Positions 55,181 through 64,000 of a stretch of DNA of 64,000 bases are shown piece by piece. Numbering within the stretch: position 1 is the first letter of the stretch; every line of letters starts with the position of its first letter. This DNA is from Aphanomyces cochlioides (lineage: Eukaryota; Oomycota; Saprolegniomycetes; Saprolegniales; Verrucalvaceae): the NCBI GenBank assembly GCA_019828595.1, contig JAHQRK010000040.1, positions 124,001 through 188,000 on the forward strand, written 5' to 3'. The notes beneath the pieces are model-generated. The model was not told the origin of the DNA and did not search any database. It saw only the letters and a list, made by a program, of their open reading frames with translations. The position numbers and the translations under genes were made by a program.

Positions 55181-57628
55181 TCACTCTGGTTTCTCCCATA
55201 CGCTTTCCCCAGTGGCTGCGTTGAAGTAGTACGTCAAGCCAGTGTCGTCCGTCTTGCATTCGATCCAAGTCGACGGGACGGACGCAGTCGGATGTGTCCA
55301 GGACGATTCCCCCGTGACGGCGTTCCAGTAGTACGTATTGCCGTCGTCGTCTTGAATCTCCAGCCATGGATCTACGCCCGGTTTCCTCAGCATGGGATCG
55401 ATCCACGTCGCTTCGCCCGTGACATTGTTGTAGTAGTAGAAGACACCCGGCGCGTCTTGGACCTTTTCCCACTCTTTGGCGTACAGCTCGGGATGCTCGA
55501 CTTGGCGGCGTTTCCGTCGCTCTTCCGCGCGCTGCCGCTTCCGCTCAACCAGCTTGGCGTTCAATCGCTCGTCTGCCGCGCGCTCATCGAGGATTTTCCA
55601 AGTCTTCTTGGCATATGCGTCTTCATGGCGCATCTGCGTGAGCTCTAGCGCCGCGCGCGCCATCCGTGCTTTGAATGCGATCTCCTCGTCGTCCCAACGC
55701 TGGCGTCGGATCTGCCGCGCGATTTGGTCTTCCAAGCGCATCCCTCGCTCTTCCACTTGCCGTCGCCGCTCGTCGCCGATTTGAATCCGCAGTCTCTCAA
55801 TGCGCTCTTCCTCCAGCGCGAGCGCATTTGCCGCGGCCTCGTCCTTCTTCTTCCCTGGAATGTAAATGTCTTCGCGAGTCATGGCCAGCCGCTCTCGACC
55901 CTCCGCTTGGCGTTCCTTGATGCGCTCGACATGGCGGCGATTTGCCGCCAGCTCTGCTTCTTTCAGCATCTCCAGTTGCCGCGTCTTGGCGTCCAAGCGG
56001 CGTTTCCGCTCGACTTCCGACTCGAGTGGCTTGTCTTCCCCGGCCATGGCGAGGCGCTCGCTGTCGATCCGTTGATTTTGGCGCGCGAGGAACTGCTCCT
56101 GCTGCCGCTGGAGCGCGGCGCTTTCCCGCTGACTCTCCACGAGCGCAAACCACGCCTGGAGCGACGTCTCCGAGACGCCCGTCGCACGGACAAGGTCTAA
56201 ACTTGCTAGAAGATGCCGCATCACGTGGTTGGCGTGGCGGATCCACGCCACGACTTGCTCCTTGGTCAAGCGCTGCTGCTGTGGCAGCGTCGTCGTCGCT
56301 GGCGGTGGTCTCAAGTACTTTGTCAAACGCTTTTCCAGCAGCGCTTGACGGTCTAGCGCCACATTTCGTGCCTTGTGCTGCGCTTCAAGCGTCTCGAGCT
56401 GGCGTTTCCGCGCTTCCAGGATCGATCCAAGCGCGGTGCGGCATTGCTTGTGCACCGCAGAGTCGACAGAGCGATGGGCAGGCGCCGCATCGGCGTGGAA
56501 TTTGACGTGCTGGCCGAGAAAAACGCGCTCGAGCTCTACCGTCTTGACGCTAGAGAGCCCATGGCGCGCGAGTTGGCATTGGAATTCAGGATCCAGCAGC
56601 GCTTCCATGTCGGCAGGAATCGCCACGTCGAATGGAACGCGACGCGCTGCTGGAAGTGAGAGATACGCCAGCGCTTCGATCGCTCCATCTTGGACGAGGC
56701 GTCGGCGCTCCTGGGCATGGGACGGCGCGGCGCAGACTTGGACCAGGCAGACCAGCGTCCGAACAATCAAATGGCGCTGGTAGTGACAGCTCTGGGCGAT
56801 CCACCGCGGGAGCGCCAGCGCGTCTAGCTCTGGTGGAGCGTCGTTTTGACGCCCAGTATCGTCAGCGGCGCAGTGAAAGATGGACGCCAGCGGCGGCGAT
56901 TTTCGCGGCGTCAGAGAATGCGATGGACTTGTTGGGCGCTGCTGCCAGGAATGCTTGGCGTCGCTCTCGTCGACTTCATGGCGCGGCAGTGGCGTCTCGT
57001 GGAGAAGAAAGTGCATCGACTCGGCGCCAAGCGGGAGGATAAAATCGAGCTGACGCTGCGCGATCAAGTCGCGACAGAGCGGCGCGTTCGTATACCACAA
57101 GTAGTCGACGCCGACGGTTGGATCCATGGCGCCACCGCTGGTCTGTTCATGGGATGCTCCAGAGGCGGCGTCTGGCGCGTGGAATCGAAAGCAGTCGCGG
57201 ACGAGCGCCGACACGACGTCTTGTAGGACGAGCAAGCTCGCAAACGCTGGCTCGCAGCTCAAGTAGAAGACGAGCAAGAGCGTCGCCGCTTGCACGAGTC
57301 GATCGAGCGCGTTCGTCGGGTCCACGCCGTGCTTGGACGCGTGTTGGAGCTGCAGGACGAGCTGCGGCACGGCGCGGCTCCACGTGGCTTTGCCGTCTTG
57401 GGCCAACGATGCACTGAGCGCCACGGACGGGTACGCAAGCCCGCCGCGGACGAGGTCGGCCGAGTCACCGCCCATACACAACAAGGCAAAAAGTTGTCGG
57501 AGGTGGACGACCATGGCTTTGTTTCTCGACGTCGATGCGTCATGGAGAGGCGACAAGCTCTGCTGCATGCGCCGCCGTGAGCGGCGTTTCGTCTGTCGTC
57601 GGCACTTGGCGTCTGCCACCACCACCAT
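55181..57628 (-). CDS. Coiled-coil protein with three C-terminal WW domains
   Basis: 815 residues in a single exon from ATG 57628 (MVVVADAKCRRQTKRRSRRR). The N-terminal half is helical and armadillo-like in pattern (AVPQLVLQLQHASKHGVDPT, LVQDGAIEALAYLSLPAARR) but not clearly assignable. A long, highly charged coiled coil follows (about residues 430-690; RRLDAKTRQLEMLKEAELAA, LEEERIERLRIQIGDERRRQ). Three WW domains close it: GVFYYYNNVTGEATWIDP, WLEIQDDDGNTYYWNAVTGE with SSWTHP, and WIECKTDDTGLTYYFNAATG with ESVWEKPE. WW domains bind Pro-rich ligands. The coding region is clearly more GC-rich than its surroundings. Another open frame further upstream (start near 57759) overlaps out of frame, so an additional 5' exon is possible. 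Confidence 0.75.
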   Translation of the reverse strand: MVVVADAKCRRQTKRRSRRRMQQSLSPLHDASTSRNKAMVVHLRQLFALLCMGGDSADLVRGGLAYPSVALSASLAQDGKATWSRAVPQLVLQLQHASKHGVDPTNALDRLVQAATLLLVFYLSCEPAFASLLVLQDVVSALVRDCFRFHAPDAASGASHEQTSGGAMDPTVGVDYLWYTNAPLCRDLIAQRQLDFILPLGAESMHFLLHETPLPRHEVDESDAKHSWQQRPTSPSHSLTPRKSPPLASIFHCAADDTGRQNDAPPELDALALPRWIAQSCHYQRHLIVRTLVCLVQVCAAPSHAQERRRLVQDGAIEALAYLSLPAARRVPFDVAIPADMEALLDPEFQCQLARHGLSSVKTVELERVFLGQHVKFHADAAPAHRSVDSAVHKQCRTALGSILEARKRQLETLEAQHKARNVALDRQALLEKRLTKYLRPPPATTTLPQQQRLTKEQVVAWIRHANHVMRHLLASLDLVRATGVSETSLQAWFALVESQRESAALQRQQEQFLARQNQRIDSERLAMAGEDKPLESEVERKRRLDAKTRQLEMLKEAELAANRRHVERIKERQAEGRERLAMTREDIYIPGKKKDEAAANALALEEERIERLRIQIGDERRRQVEERGMRLEDQIARQIRRQRWDDEEIAFKARMARAALELTQMRHEDAYAKKTWKILDERAADERLNAKLVERKRQRAEERRKRRQVEHPELYAKEWEKVQDAPGVFYYYNNVTGEATWIDPMLRKPGVDPWLEIQDDDGNTYYWNAVTGESSWTHPTASVPSTWIECKTDDTGLTYYFNAATGESVWEKPE

Positions 57629-57990
57629 GGCGCTCCATCCAGTTGAAACCGACCGAGATGTAAATTTGGCATCTCCAGACGACGCTCTCGTCCATCCAAG
57701 TACGCCGCGAAGATGCTCGCACTACTGGCAAGCGTCAGCGCCGTCGTCATGGCGATCAAGCAGCGACCAATGCCAAGATTTCAAACATTATCGGTAGAGG
57801 TGATTGCTCAGTGAAAATACAAGTCATATCAATGGTGTTATCGAGCTTAAACTGGAGTTTTGAGATGTTTCGAAAATGTTTCAATTAATTGACGCATACA
57901 CTATTTAAGGTTTACGCAAGCATTTTCTTTCATGAACGTTAAATAGTGTAATTTCAAATGTTTTTAACGTTTGAAAAAAATGTTCGAAGC
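57629..57990. other. Intergenic, AT-rich
   Basis: Contains CACTATTTAA (57899) and TTAAATAGTG (near 57941), an 11-bp inverted pair, and repeated AAATGTTT blocks. It could be the outer flank of the Crypton-type remnant. Confidence 0.35.
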
Positions 57991-58729
57991 ATTCAATGTC
58001 ATTTCATTTGAAGTTTGTATTGCGTCATTTTTGCGTCAAAATGGCTGCGTCGATATTTTGTCCAGTTTTTTTCTAGACACAATACCATCCCTCTTTCGTT
58101 TCTGTGCTCGTGTGACCAGAAATCAGCATAGCACTGATACTTTTTGAAAGCATGTGACAGTGTCAGTCGCTCCGAGTACATTCGTCTGTCGGTTTTTATC
58201 ATCATCTTTGAAAAATCCTTCAATGCGCACAATTTACCAACCTTTGGATTTGCCGAGTACCATTTGTTGCCATGCTTCTTCGGCACTCTTTGCAGTTTGA
58301 ACGGACTTCGATTCAACGTATTCGTCGAGTGTTCTCTGTCTTTTGAGAGGAACTCTGCTCACTGATTCATTTTCGTTGCGCTCGTCTTGCAAATACTTTG
58401 CCAAAATTTATAGCAGTTTCTCAAAATTGTAAGGGCCGCAGTTTGGACAGCATCCAACGACGCCCGCCTTATTTTCTTTCATCGTCAGCAGCTTCGTTGG
58501 ATCGATCTCATCATTAAGATTTCTCGTCACCAAATACTCGCAACAGATTTTAACATCGGCCCACCGGCACCAAGCCATCAATTCTCGAAAGGTAAACTTT
58601 CGATCAGGGGATACGAACACGCGATAGTAGCAACCTCCGCGCCTCATACTATGAAGAGAAATCCCATAAGGTAAGCCAGGGCTGTCTGCGACCAAAGTGT
58701 CCAGCTGTAAACGAAGTAGTTTTTGATCA

Positions 58730-60601
58730 CAGTCCCGGACATCATCGAGACCCCATTTTAGCATAACTTCACCATTTTTTCATCAATTTTAATTTTTTTT
58801 TGTATGGTTTTGAGATATCGAAAGGTAGGTCGTTCTCTGATCTTTGATTCTTCTAAAACTTCATATCCTGTCTGAAATCATCAAAAATAAGACTGAATGG
58901 TTGTCAAAACTAATTGTAAAACACAATAACCTGTACTATTCAATGTTTTTGACAAGTCTAGAAATATAAATTTCTAAAGGAAAAGAACATTCAACAAACC
59001 TCTCGAATTTTCAGCCTCCAGTCATTATCAATTTGGTTGCAAATGACGAAGCTCTCCCAAGAAGAATACGAAGCAATCGTCGCTCTTGTCAAGAAGCAAC
59101 GTCCAAGAGCTTTGACCCGTGAAGAACAACTCGACATCATCATGCTCCAAGCCCATTTTCGCAAGTCTGGAGAGCCTGGGGCCAGTGTCACTGTGGCCTC
59201 GATTCTTGGACGGGGTAACGACAAGGTCAAGCGAGTGTGGGGGGAATTCATGGCGACTGGAACGGTCTCCGTTGCGCATGCGCCAGCAAACAAGACAAAT
59301 CACGCATCCATCATACCACGCACCCCGTACGTAGTCTCATCCGTCCAAGCATTTGTTCGTGAACGTCGACTCGCTCGCGAGCGGACAGTAGCTAACGATG
59401 TTATGGCTTTTTTGATTGAAATGGGACTTCTCAATGTGGATTCAACGTGCAACCACTTTGTACAATCTGCTTTACGCATGGTTCGCCGATTTTTATGTCA
59501 CCTGGGCTTCAAGCGGGGGAAAAAGCCAAGCAGCGGCTACCACCTATCAGCCAAACATGCTCAATTACGCGATTTGTACGTCTTGGATATACACCACTGC
59601 TTGAATGATCTGGATGGACCTACGATGGTTTATCTCGACGAATCATTCATTCATCATCATTACTGCCAACTCCAAGATAGTTTGTTTGACCCGAATGATC
59701 CAATGGACACCAATGTTCGCGCAAACCAGAAAGGGCGGCGATATTGTTTCATTGCTGCAATTGTGGATGGTGGAGAGTCCAGATCTCGTGTGCTTGGATT
59801 GGATATTTTTGAAGGTGGCAAGAAGATGGGCAAAAAAGAAACCAAAGACTATCATGCTATGTTCAACCATTCATATTTTGTTGCATGGTTCGGTCGTTTG
59901 TTGACAAGTCTGGTGAATGAAGGAATTCAACGAGCTTGTATTGTAATGGATAATGCATCCTACCATAAAGGGCTCCCAGTTGACACCCCAAAACGTGGCA
60001 ATCGGAAGTCTATATTGCAAGCTGCTTGCACAAAGTACGGGATTACATTCGAGGAGAATGAAATGAAGTCAACTCTTTGGGAGAAGTTATGCTCGTTCAT
60101 CATTCAAAACGTTAAACCTGTCGTTGTTCAGATGGCAGAAGCTGCTGGCCACCGTGTTGTGTTCACTCCACCCCATTTTTACAACCTACAGCCAATTGAA
60201 TTGGTTTGGGCCAACGTTAAAGGCACCGTTGGTCGTCAATACTCCACGTCAACAAAATTCAAAGACGTGGAGGTACGCCTCAGAGCTGCATTCGATGAAC
60301 TGAAGCCTTCCACAATCTATGGATGCATCCGAGTTGCTGAGAGAGAAGTTGGAAAATTGCATGACTACCTCCATGAATTGGATGTCGCTGATGGTGATCA
60401 AGACAGTTCATTCGACGAGAGTGAAGATGGAAGCGATTTCGGAAGTGAAAGTGATTTTGATGAATGATTTAGACGACGAAAATCTATATTTGTGTAAACT
60501 TTATTTTCTGTGAGTATAAACTTTCCTGAGATTATTCATCGTGTAAATCCCTCGACCATTAATATTTTATCCGGATGGGGTCTCGATGGTGTCCGGGACT
60601 G
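58730..60601 (+). mobile_element. DDE transposon with 27-bp terminal inverted repeats
   Basis: Left end CAGTCCCGGACATCATCGAG (from 58730), right end the reverse complement of CAGTCCCGGACACCATCGAG (to 60601). The repeats run 27 bp with one mismatch, then diverge. It is flanked by TCA on both sides (58727-58729 and 60602-60604), a 3-bp direct repeat. Length 1872 bp with a single intact transposase gene. Tc1/mariner-type elements often begin CAGT but duplicate TA, so the TCA flank is atypical. Confidence 0.85.
59043..60467 (+). CDS. IS630/Tc1-mariner-type transposase with DD82E spacing
   Basis: 474 residues from ATG 59043 (MTKLSQEEYEAIVALVKKQR), uninterrupted. N-terminal helix-turn-helix (EEQLDIIMLQAHFRKSGEPG). 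Catalytic Asp 1 in PTMVYLDESFIHHHYCQLQD. Asp 2 in RACIVMDNASYHKGLP. Catalytic Glu in HFYNLQPIELVWANVKGTVG. I count 82 residues between the second Asp and the Glu, much longer than the usual 34-41 of Tc1/mariner but equal to the spacing reported for the DD82E (Sailor) group. An acidic Ser-rich tail (SSFDESEDGSDFGSESDFDE) is unlike most relatives. All catalytic residues are present, so it is possibly active. Confidence 0.85.
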   Translation: MTKLSQEEYEAIVALVKKQRPRALTREEQLDIIMLQAHFRKSGEPGASVTVASILGRGNDKVKRVWGEFMATGTVSVAHAPANKTNHASIIPRTPYVVSSVQAFVRERRLARERTVANDVMAFLIEMGLLNVDSTCNHFVQSALRMVRRFLCHLGFKRGKKPSSGYHLSAKHAQLRDLYVLDIHHCLNDLDGPTMVYLDESFIHHHYCQLQDSLFDPNDPMDTNVRANQKGRRYCFIAAIVDGGESRSRVLGLDIFEGGKKMGKKETKDYHAMFNHSYFVAWFGRLLTSLVNEGIQRACIVMDNASYHKGLPVDTPKRGNRKSILQAACTKYGITFEENEMKSTLWEKLCSFIIQNVKPVVVQMAEAAGHRVVFTPPHFYNLQPIELVWANVKGTVGRQYSTSTKFKDVEVRLRAAFDELKPSTIYGCIRVAEREVGKLHDYLHELDVADGDQDSSFDESEDGSDFGSESDFDE

Positions 60602-61423
60602 TCAATTGACTTGAACCAGTCAAGTTTGATACCACCATCATGCAATTTGGAGAAATGAGGGAGGACATATATCTCCTTGTCCATACTGATGTTACACGCA
60701 CGAACTTTGTCAACATAATCGGCATAAAATCCACACACACGGAGACAAGGATACGATTTTTCATCGACCAAATGATAAACCTGACATTCCTTTTCGACCG
60801 ATGCCTTTTGTGCCATCATAATCGGATCGATACGTAGCAGCCACTTTCAGACTTTCCATATTCTACGTCATTCCACTTCAAAGCAAGCAGCTCACTCATC
60901 CGAAATCAACCCATGAAAGCAAAAGAGAATAAAAGGCGAAACATAGCGCCATGGAATGGATTGTGCTTTGCCAGGGAGTTTAAGAGCAAGGAGAGCTCGT
61001 GAACGGAAAGGGGATGCGCTTTTCGTTCGTCGTCAATGTTGTTTTGACGATTGAACTTCTGGAGTCCAACCACATATTGTTTCGTTTCGATATCCTGAGC
61101 GGGGTTTGGAACGATTTTGTTTTGTTTAAACAAGGCCACGAGGCTGTCTTTGCTGAGTCAATTGTTCGTGCACTCCTGCCCAGGGAATATAAGTGATGGA
61201 AGAAGTCAGTGCATTCTTAAGTCGATGTACTCAAAGGATCGACGCCTCCCTTTTGAGAAACGCAAAACTCCGCATATTGACGTTGATATGTTGCATAAGT
61301 TCGCCAAGTCGATGCCCCGAGGAAAGACTCTTGAATCGTCCGCTTCGACGGGACTCCGTCCATTTTGTTGTGCGCAACACAAAGCCAAACATGACCAATC
61401 AAACATATGATGAGTATTTTCAT

Positions 61424-62158
61424 CCAATTGAAGCTCAGATATGTTAAATGTGCAATGTTGTCTGAGCGACAATTTCAACGACCAATGAAAAAATTGAAAA
61501 ACTAAATTCAGTGCAATCACCAAAGAAAGCTTGAATATAGTCAAATTCAACGATTTTCATCCAACCATGTTATCATTTTGGGGATATTCATGTCGGGTAT
61601 TTATCGCGTTCAACTTATATGTTGAAAAAAATATCGTCGAAAATTGTTGCATACTTAAAAATATAATATTGAAAAATATATGGGTAGTGTTCGAGTTTCA
61701 ATGACTTCATTCATGTTTGCGAAACGCTTGCAGTGTGCAGTCATACCATAAAATATCCGACAATTGTTTGTCTTCCGACATTCCTTCCAACATATTTATT
61801 ATCCGAAAAATTCGGATAATATCCGATTTGTTTACGCATGTCCTTGCGATCATAATCAAAGCAATAGGCATTTGATTCGACGTTCAATTAAATCTTCAAC
61901 CAATAAGAGTTGATCAAAGCATCACTCTTCAATTTGCTCTCTCGTGCGTGCAACTGAGCGGCTGCTGCATGCAACTGGGAGAGGGGAGGGCTACCTGGAG
62001 CTTGGCTGGTAGCGCCACTGGGAACCTGTGTACCTGGTGTGCCACGAAAACAGACGAGCAAAGGGTCCCCTGAGAGCCTTAGCGCCTAGGGTTTGGATGT
62101 GTCGCCAGATTGCAGTCGTCGCTCATTTAAGCGCCTTGTCCGACATAGCTGCTTCACT
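61424..62158. other. Intergenic, AT-rich then mixed
   Basis: Apart from the palindrome I see nothing definable. 61600-61700 is very AT-rich. Confidence 0.4.
61799..61819. promoter_or_regulatory. Palindrome TTATCCGAA-AAA-TTCGGATAA
   Basis: Perfect 9-bp arms, about 380 bp upstream of the N-terminal block of the second Crypton-type gene (minus strand), followed by a further ATATCCGATTTG. Same motif family. Confidence 0.45.
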
Positions 62159-62375
62159 CGAAACACCGCCCCACGACACACTGCACCCCTCGGACCACTG
62201 CACTCCTTGAAACACTGCACCCCTCGGGACCACCGCACCCCTCGAAACACTCCACCCCACGAAACACTCCACCCCACGAAACACTGCACCCCACGAAACA
62301 CTGCACCCCACGAAACACTGCACCCCACGAAACACTGCACCCCATGAAACACTGCACCCCTCGACACACTGCGCC
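62159..62375. repeat. Minisatellite with 17-bp period
   Basis: About 12 units of AAACACTGCACCCCACG with variants (CTCG, CATG, CTCC). Six or seven central units (about 62250-62365) are nearly identical. The unit has no stop in most frames, so long open frames across it are an artefact of the repeat. Confidence 0.9.
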
Positions 62376-62556
62376 AACAACATGAATGAGTGGCCACCAC
62401 TGGAGGTGCTGCTCGTGACAGCGAAGACTCCAGCGGTGGTCAAGTGAATGACGACAATGATACAAACACTGCACCCCTCGACACACTGCGCCAACAACAT
62501 GAATGAGCGGCCACCGCTGGAGGTGCTGCTCGTGACAGCGAAGACTCCAGCGGTGG
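62347..62556. repeat. 93-bp direct duplication
   Basis: 62347-62439 and 62464-62556 are the same length and differ at two positions (T/C and A/G in GAGTGGCCACCACT versus GAGCGGCCACCGCT). Each copy starts with the last minisatellite units. Confidence 0.9.
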
Positions 62557-62788
62557 CAAAATGTCCAGCGACAACCAAGCGAATGATCATCTCGCCGAAA
62601 GAAGCGATGACAGAGACGACTATCAAGCAAACAGTGAGCCATCACAGCGATCGACAAAGGAGACCCCTATTGGATCCGTAGCGTTGACTACGGGGTAGTG
62701 GTGGGCCTTGCAATGGTTCAATTTCACATGGTACACATGATGCATCAGTATTCTCTAACGTTATCTAGGCTATGGATGTGAGTCAATC

Positions 62789-63507
62789 TCAGACCAGCGT
62801 CAACATGCTTCGCGTTCGAGGAGGCGCTGGGTCAACAATGAGCCCAATTGAGCGACGGTTCTCAAATTCGAGTATGTATCCATTCAACATACCCTTCTTG
62901 TGCAGTGCACGCATATGCTTTAGCACTGCGCTGCTCCCTGCAGATCTCACGCCTTGCTCGTGTAGAAATTTGATTACCGCAACTCAGCTTCGTTGCCCAA
63001 GCGCATCACATCATGTCGGTAGGTTGACAACTCCTCATCGAGAATAAAACCTCGCGATAGGAACAACTTCATATACGCGACAATATGTCCTGCGTCGGAC
63101 CTTTTCTTGCGATCAATGTCCATGCTCCATGTGCGCGGCTCCCCGGCATACCAGTCGTATCACACAGCAGACAAGCGCGTAGACGTCAAGCGTTTCCTCG
63201 ACGCGACGTTCCTCTCAGTCGTCGAAGCTTGGACAGGTACGTTCGATTTGACGCCTTGACATTGACCATCCCTCTTTTCCAGAGCATCCAAGCGGTCCAC
63301 AAGGCGGCGGTTGGCTTCTAGGAGCTCGCGAATAAGCAAAGTATATTGGTGGAGTGCGTCGTCGGTGGGTGCATCTTTGTTAGTCTTGCCTGATTCATGA
63401 ACCTGACACTCTCGGTTGTAGGCTTCATGCTGAAAGCAAGTCGTTGCGCGTGAATCCAGCCTGCTCTGTGCAGACATCAATACGCTGTACAATGGGAGCG
63501 ACGGCAT
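62789..63507 (-). pseudogene. Decayed gene of unknown family
   Basis: Three protein-like blocks in order on the minus strand. A helical block, HQYTLLIRELLEANRRLVDR (near 63300-63350). Then YDWYAGEPRTWSMDIDRKKR and DAGHIVAYMKLFLSRGFILD (near 63010-63160), preceded by an in-frame TGA where a Trp codon would fit. Then, one nucleotide out of frame, VIKFLHEQGVRSAGSSAVLK and GMLNGYILEFENRRSIGLIV before a stop at 62789-62791. A nonsense codon plus a frameshift point to a pseudogene, though an intron could explain one of them. The pattern recalls an oomycete multigene family that I cannot name securely. Confidence 0.45.
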
Positions 63508-63519
63508 TCAGCGCGCGCA

Positions 63520-64000
63520 GTTGTGGCATTGCTCGTAAAATCCTTGAGGTACAGACATCCAAGACTTCATGACAAACATTGAATCTTCTGTCTTTCAGGC
63601 CAGTGCAAGTGTTGAAGAGGCGGTCCTGTATAGCGTTGCTGAGTTGTGAAAAATGTTTTTCACGTTATATGTGTTGATAACAAGTTATTTTTTTGTTCAA
63701 AATGTTTTTAACTGTGTGAAAAGTCGATGCCGGATATTTTGTGAGTAACCATTTGTCAACGGCAAAATACGTAAATAGAGAAGAATATTTATTTAGTGTA
63801 GTAAATAATTATAGTTTTAGTGTCATTCACAATCAATTTAGTGTCCATAATGGTGGGAAGAATCGGCATTGGGACAAAAACATCCCAGAATGCGTTGGAA
63901 AGCCTGCAACGCGCTCAAATTGAGCACTCAGGACGCTCGTGAGATCAAGCACTTGAATTCATGCGAAAGAACGGTGGATCTGTGTTGGCGTGAACTGGAG
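63520..64000. other. Terminal region, no gene seen
   Basis: AT-rich in the middle (63640-63840). A CCGGATATTTTG near 63732 is a weak half-site of the recurrent element. Nothing else supportable. Confidence 0.35.

Larger units (their letters stand above)
57990..61423 (-). pseudogene. Second Crypton-type tyrosine recombinase, decayed and interrupted
   Basis: Recombinase coding blocks in minus-strand order: core-binding part near 61206-61420 (FLGASTWRTYATYQRQYAEF); DSLVALFKQNKIVPNPAQDI and HPLSVHELSLLLNSLAKHNP then FRLLFSFAFMG near 60900-61140; mid catalytic part ECQVYHLVDEKSYPCLRVCG with IKLDWFKSID near 60620-60820. After the DDE element at 58730-60601 follow DQKLLRLQLDTLVADSPGLP, YGISLHSMRRGGCYYRVFVS (His-x2-Arg) and TFRELMAWCRWADVKICCEY near 58408-58725. 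A Cys pair (CCPNC) and a basic tail (RVPLKRQRTLDEYVESK, near 58300) end it. The N-terminal part shows an in-frame stop (near 61217) and an apparent 1-nt shift before DSLVALF (near 61140), so it is probably dead independently of the insertion. Confidence 0.65.

Noticed and set aside
55476..57797. Several plus-strand open frames opposite the WW gene
   Set aside because: GC-rich antisense shadows, Arg/Ala/Ser-rich without domains.
62159..62375. CRISPR-like array
   Set aside because: Units are contiguous 17-mers without spacers, and the surrounding genes are eukaryotic.
62123..62657. Two overlapping 167-codon minus-strand open frames with repetitive VSWGAVFRGVQCF peptides
   Set aside because: Produced by the stop-free 17-bp satellite read in several frames.

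Overview
The window looks like nuclear DNA of an oomycete, most likely a saprolegnialean such as Aphanomyces. The reasons are: a gene every 1.5-2.5 kb on both strands; many introns of only about 35-60 nt with plain GT...AG ends; eukaryotic housekeeping proteins throughout; and tyrosine-recombinase (Crypton-like) transposons. The lineage call is inference; the eukaryotic gene content is read directly.

Positions 1-46700 are a dense euchromatic block. In order they hold a PA-TM-RING ubiquitin ligase (5' cut by the window), MED22, a SNF5 protein fused to an HMG box, eEF1B, EMC2, an unassigned protein beside an inverted duplication, Derlin, an ankyrin protein, mitochondrial bL32, an SDS3/BRMS1 homologue, SEC61 alpha, an IQ-motif protein, MED27, NOP9, a LIM-LIM-SH3 protein, a P4-ATPase, an intronless ABCC transporter, a C5orf34 homologue, a membrane-anchored MGRN1-like RING ligase, a PlsC acyltransferase, a PH-domain protein, a TSTD2/TrhO-like rhodanese, a three-repeat MYB, a Cys-rich protein and AMP deaminase. 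Several functions cluster by theme: ER biogenesis and quality control (EMC2, Derlin, SEC61A), transcription (MED22, MED27, SNF5, SDS3, MYB3R) and ubiquitin ligation. I see no operon-like logic. Convergent neighbours are packed extremely tightly: MED27 and NOP9 share stop-codon bases, and two other pairs are separated by only 6 and 16 bp.

Positions 47100-61600 are a transposon-rich island around two normal genes (a PH / chalcone-isomerase-like / PH tail-anchored protein and a three-WW coiled-coil protein). It holds two nested insertions. An apparently intact Crypton-type tyrosine recombinase element lies inside a pogo-like transposase gene. An apparently intact 1.87-kb DDE element with DD82E spacing lies inside a second, decayed Crypton-type gene. 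In both cases removing the insert plus one copy of the flanking direct repeat puts the two host halves back in frame.

Positions 61600-64000 are repeat-rich: a 17-bp minisatellite, a 93-bp direct duplication and a decayed gene.

Three recurrent non-coding signatures stand out near start codons: a palindromic (T)TATCCGGATA(A) element, CCAATCA boxes often in opposed pairs, and G/C-rich AGGGGTT/AACCCCT tracts. The first also sits at transposase genes and in a transposon end, and is the best candidate here for an undescribed regulatory element.
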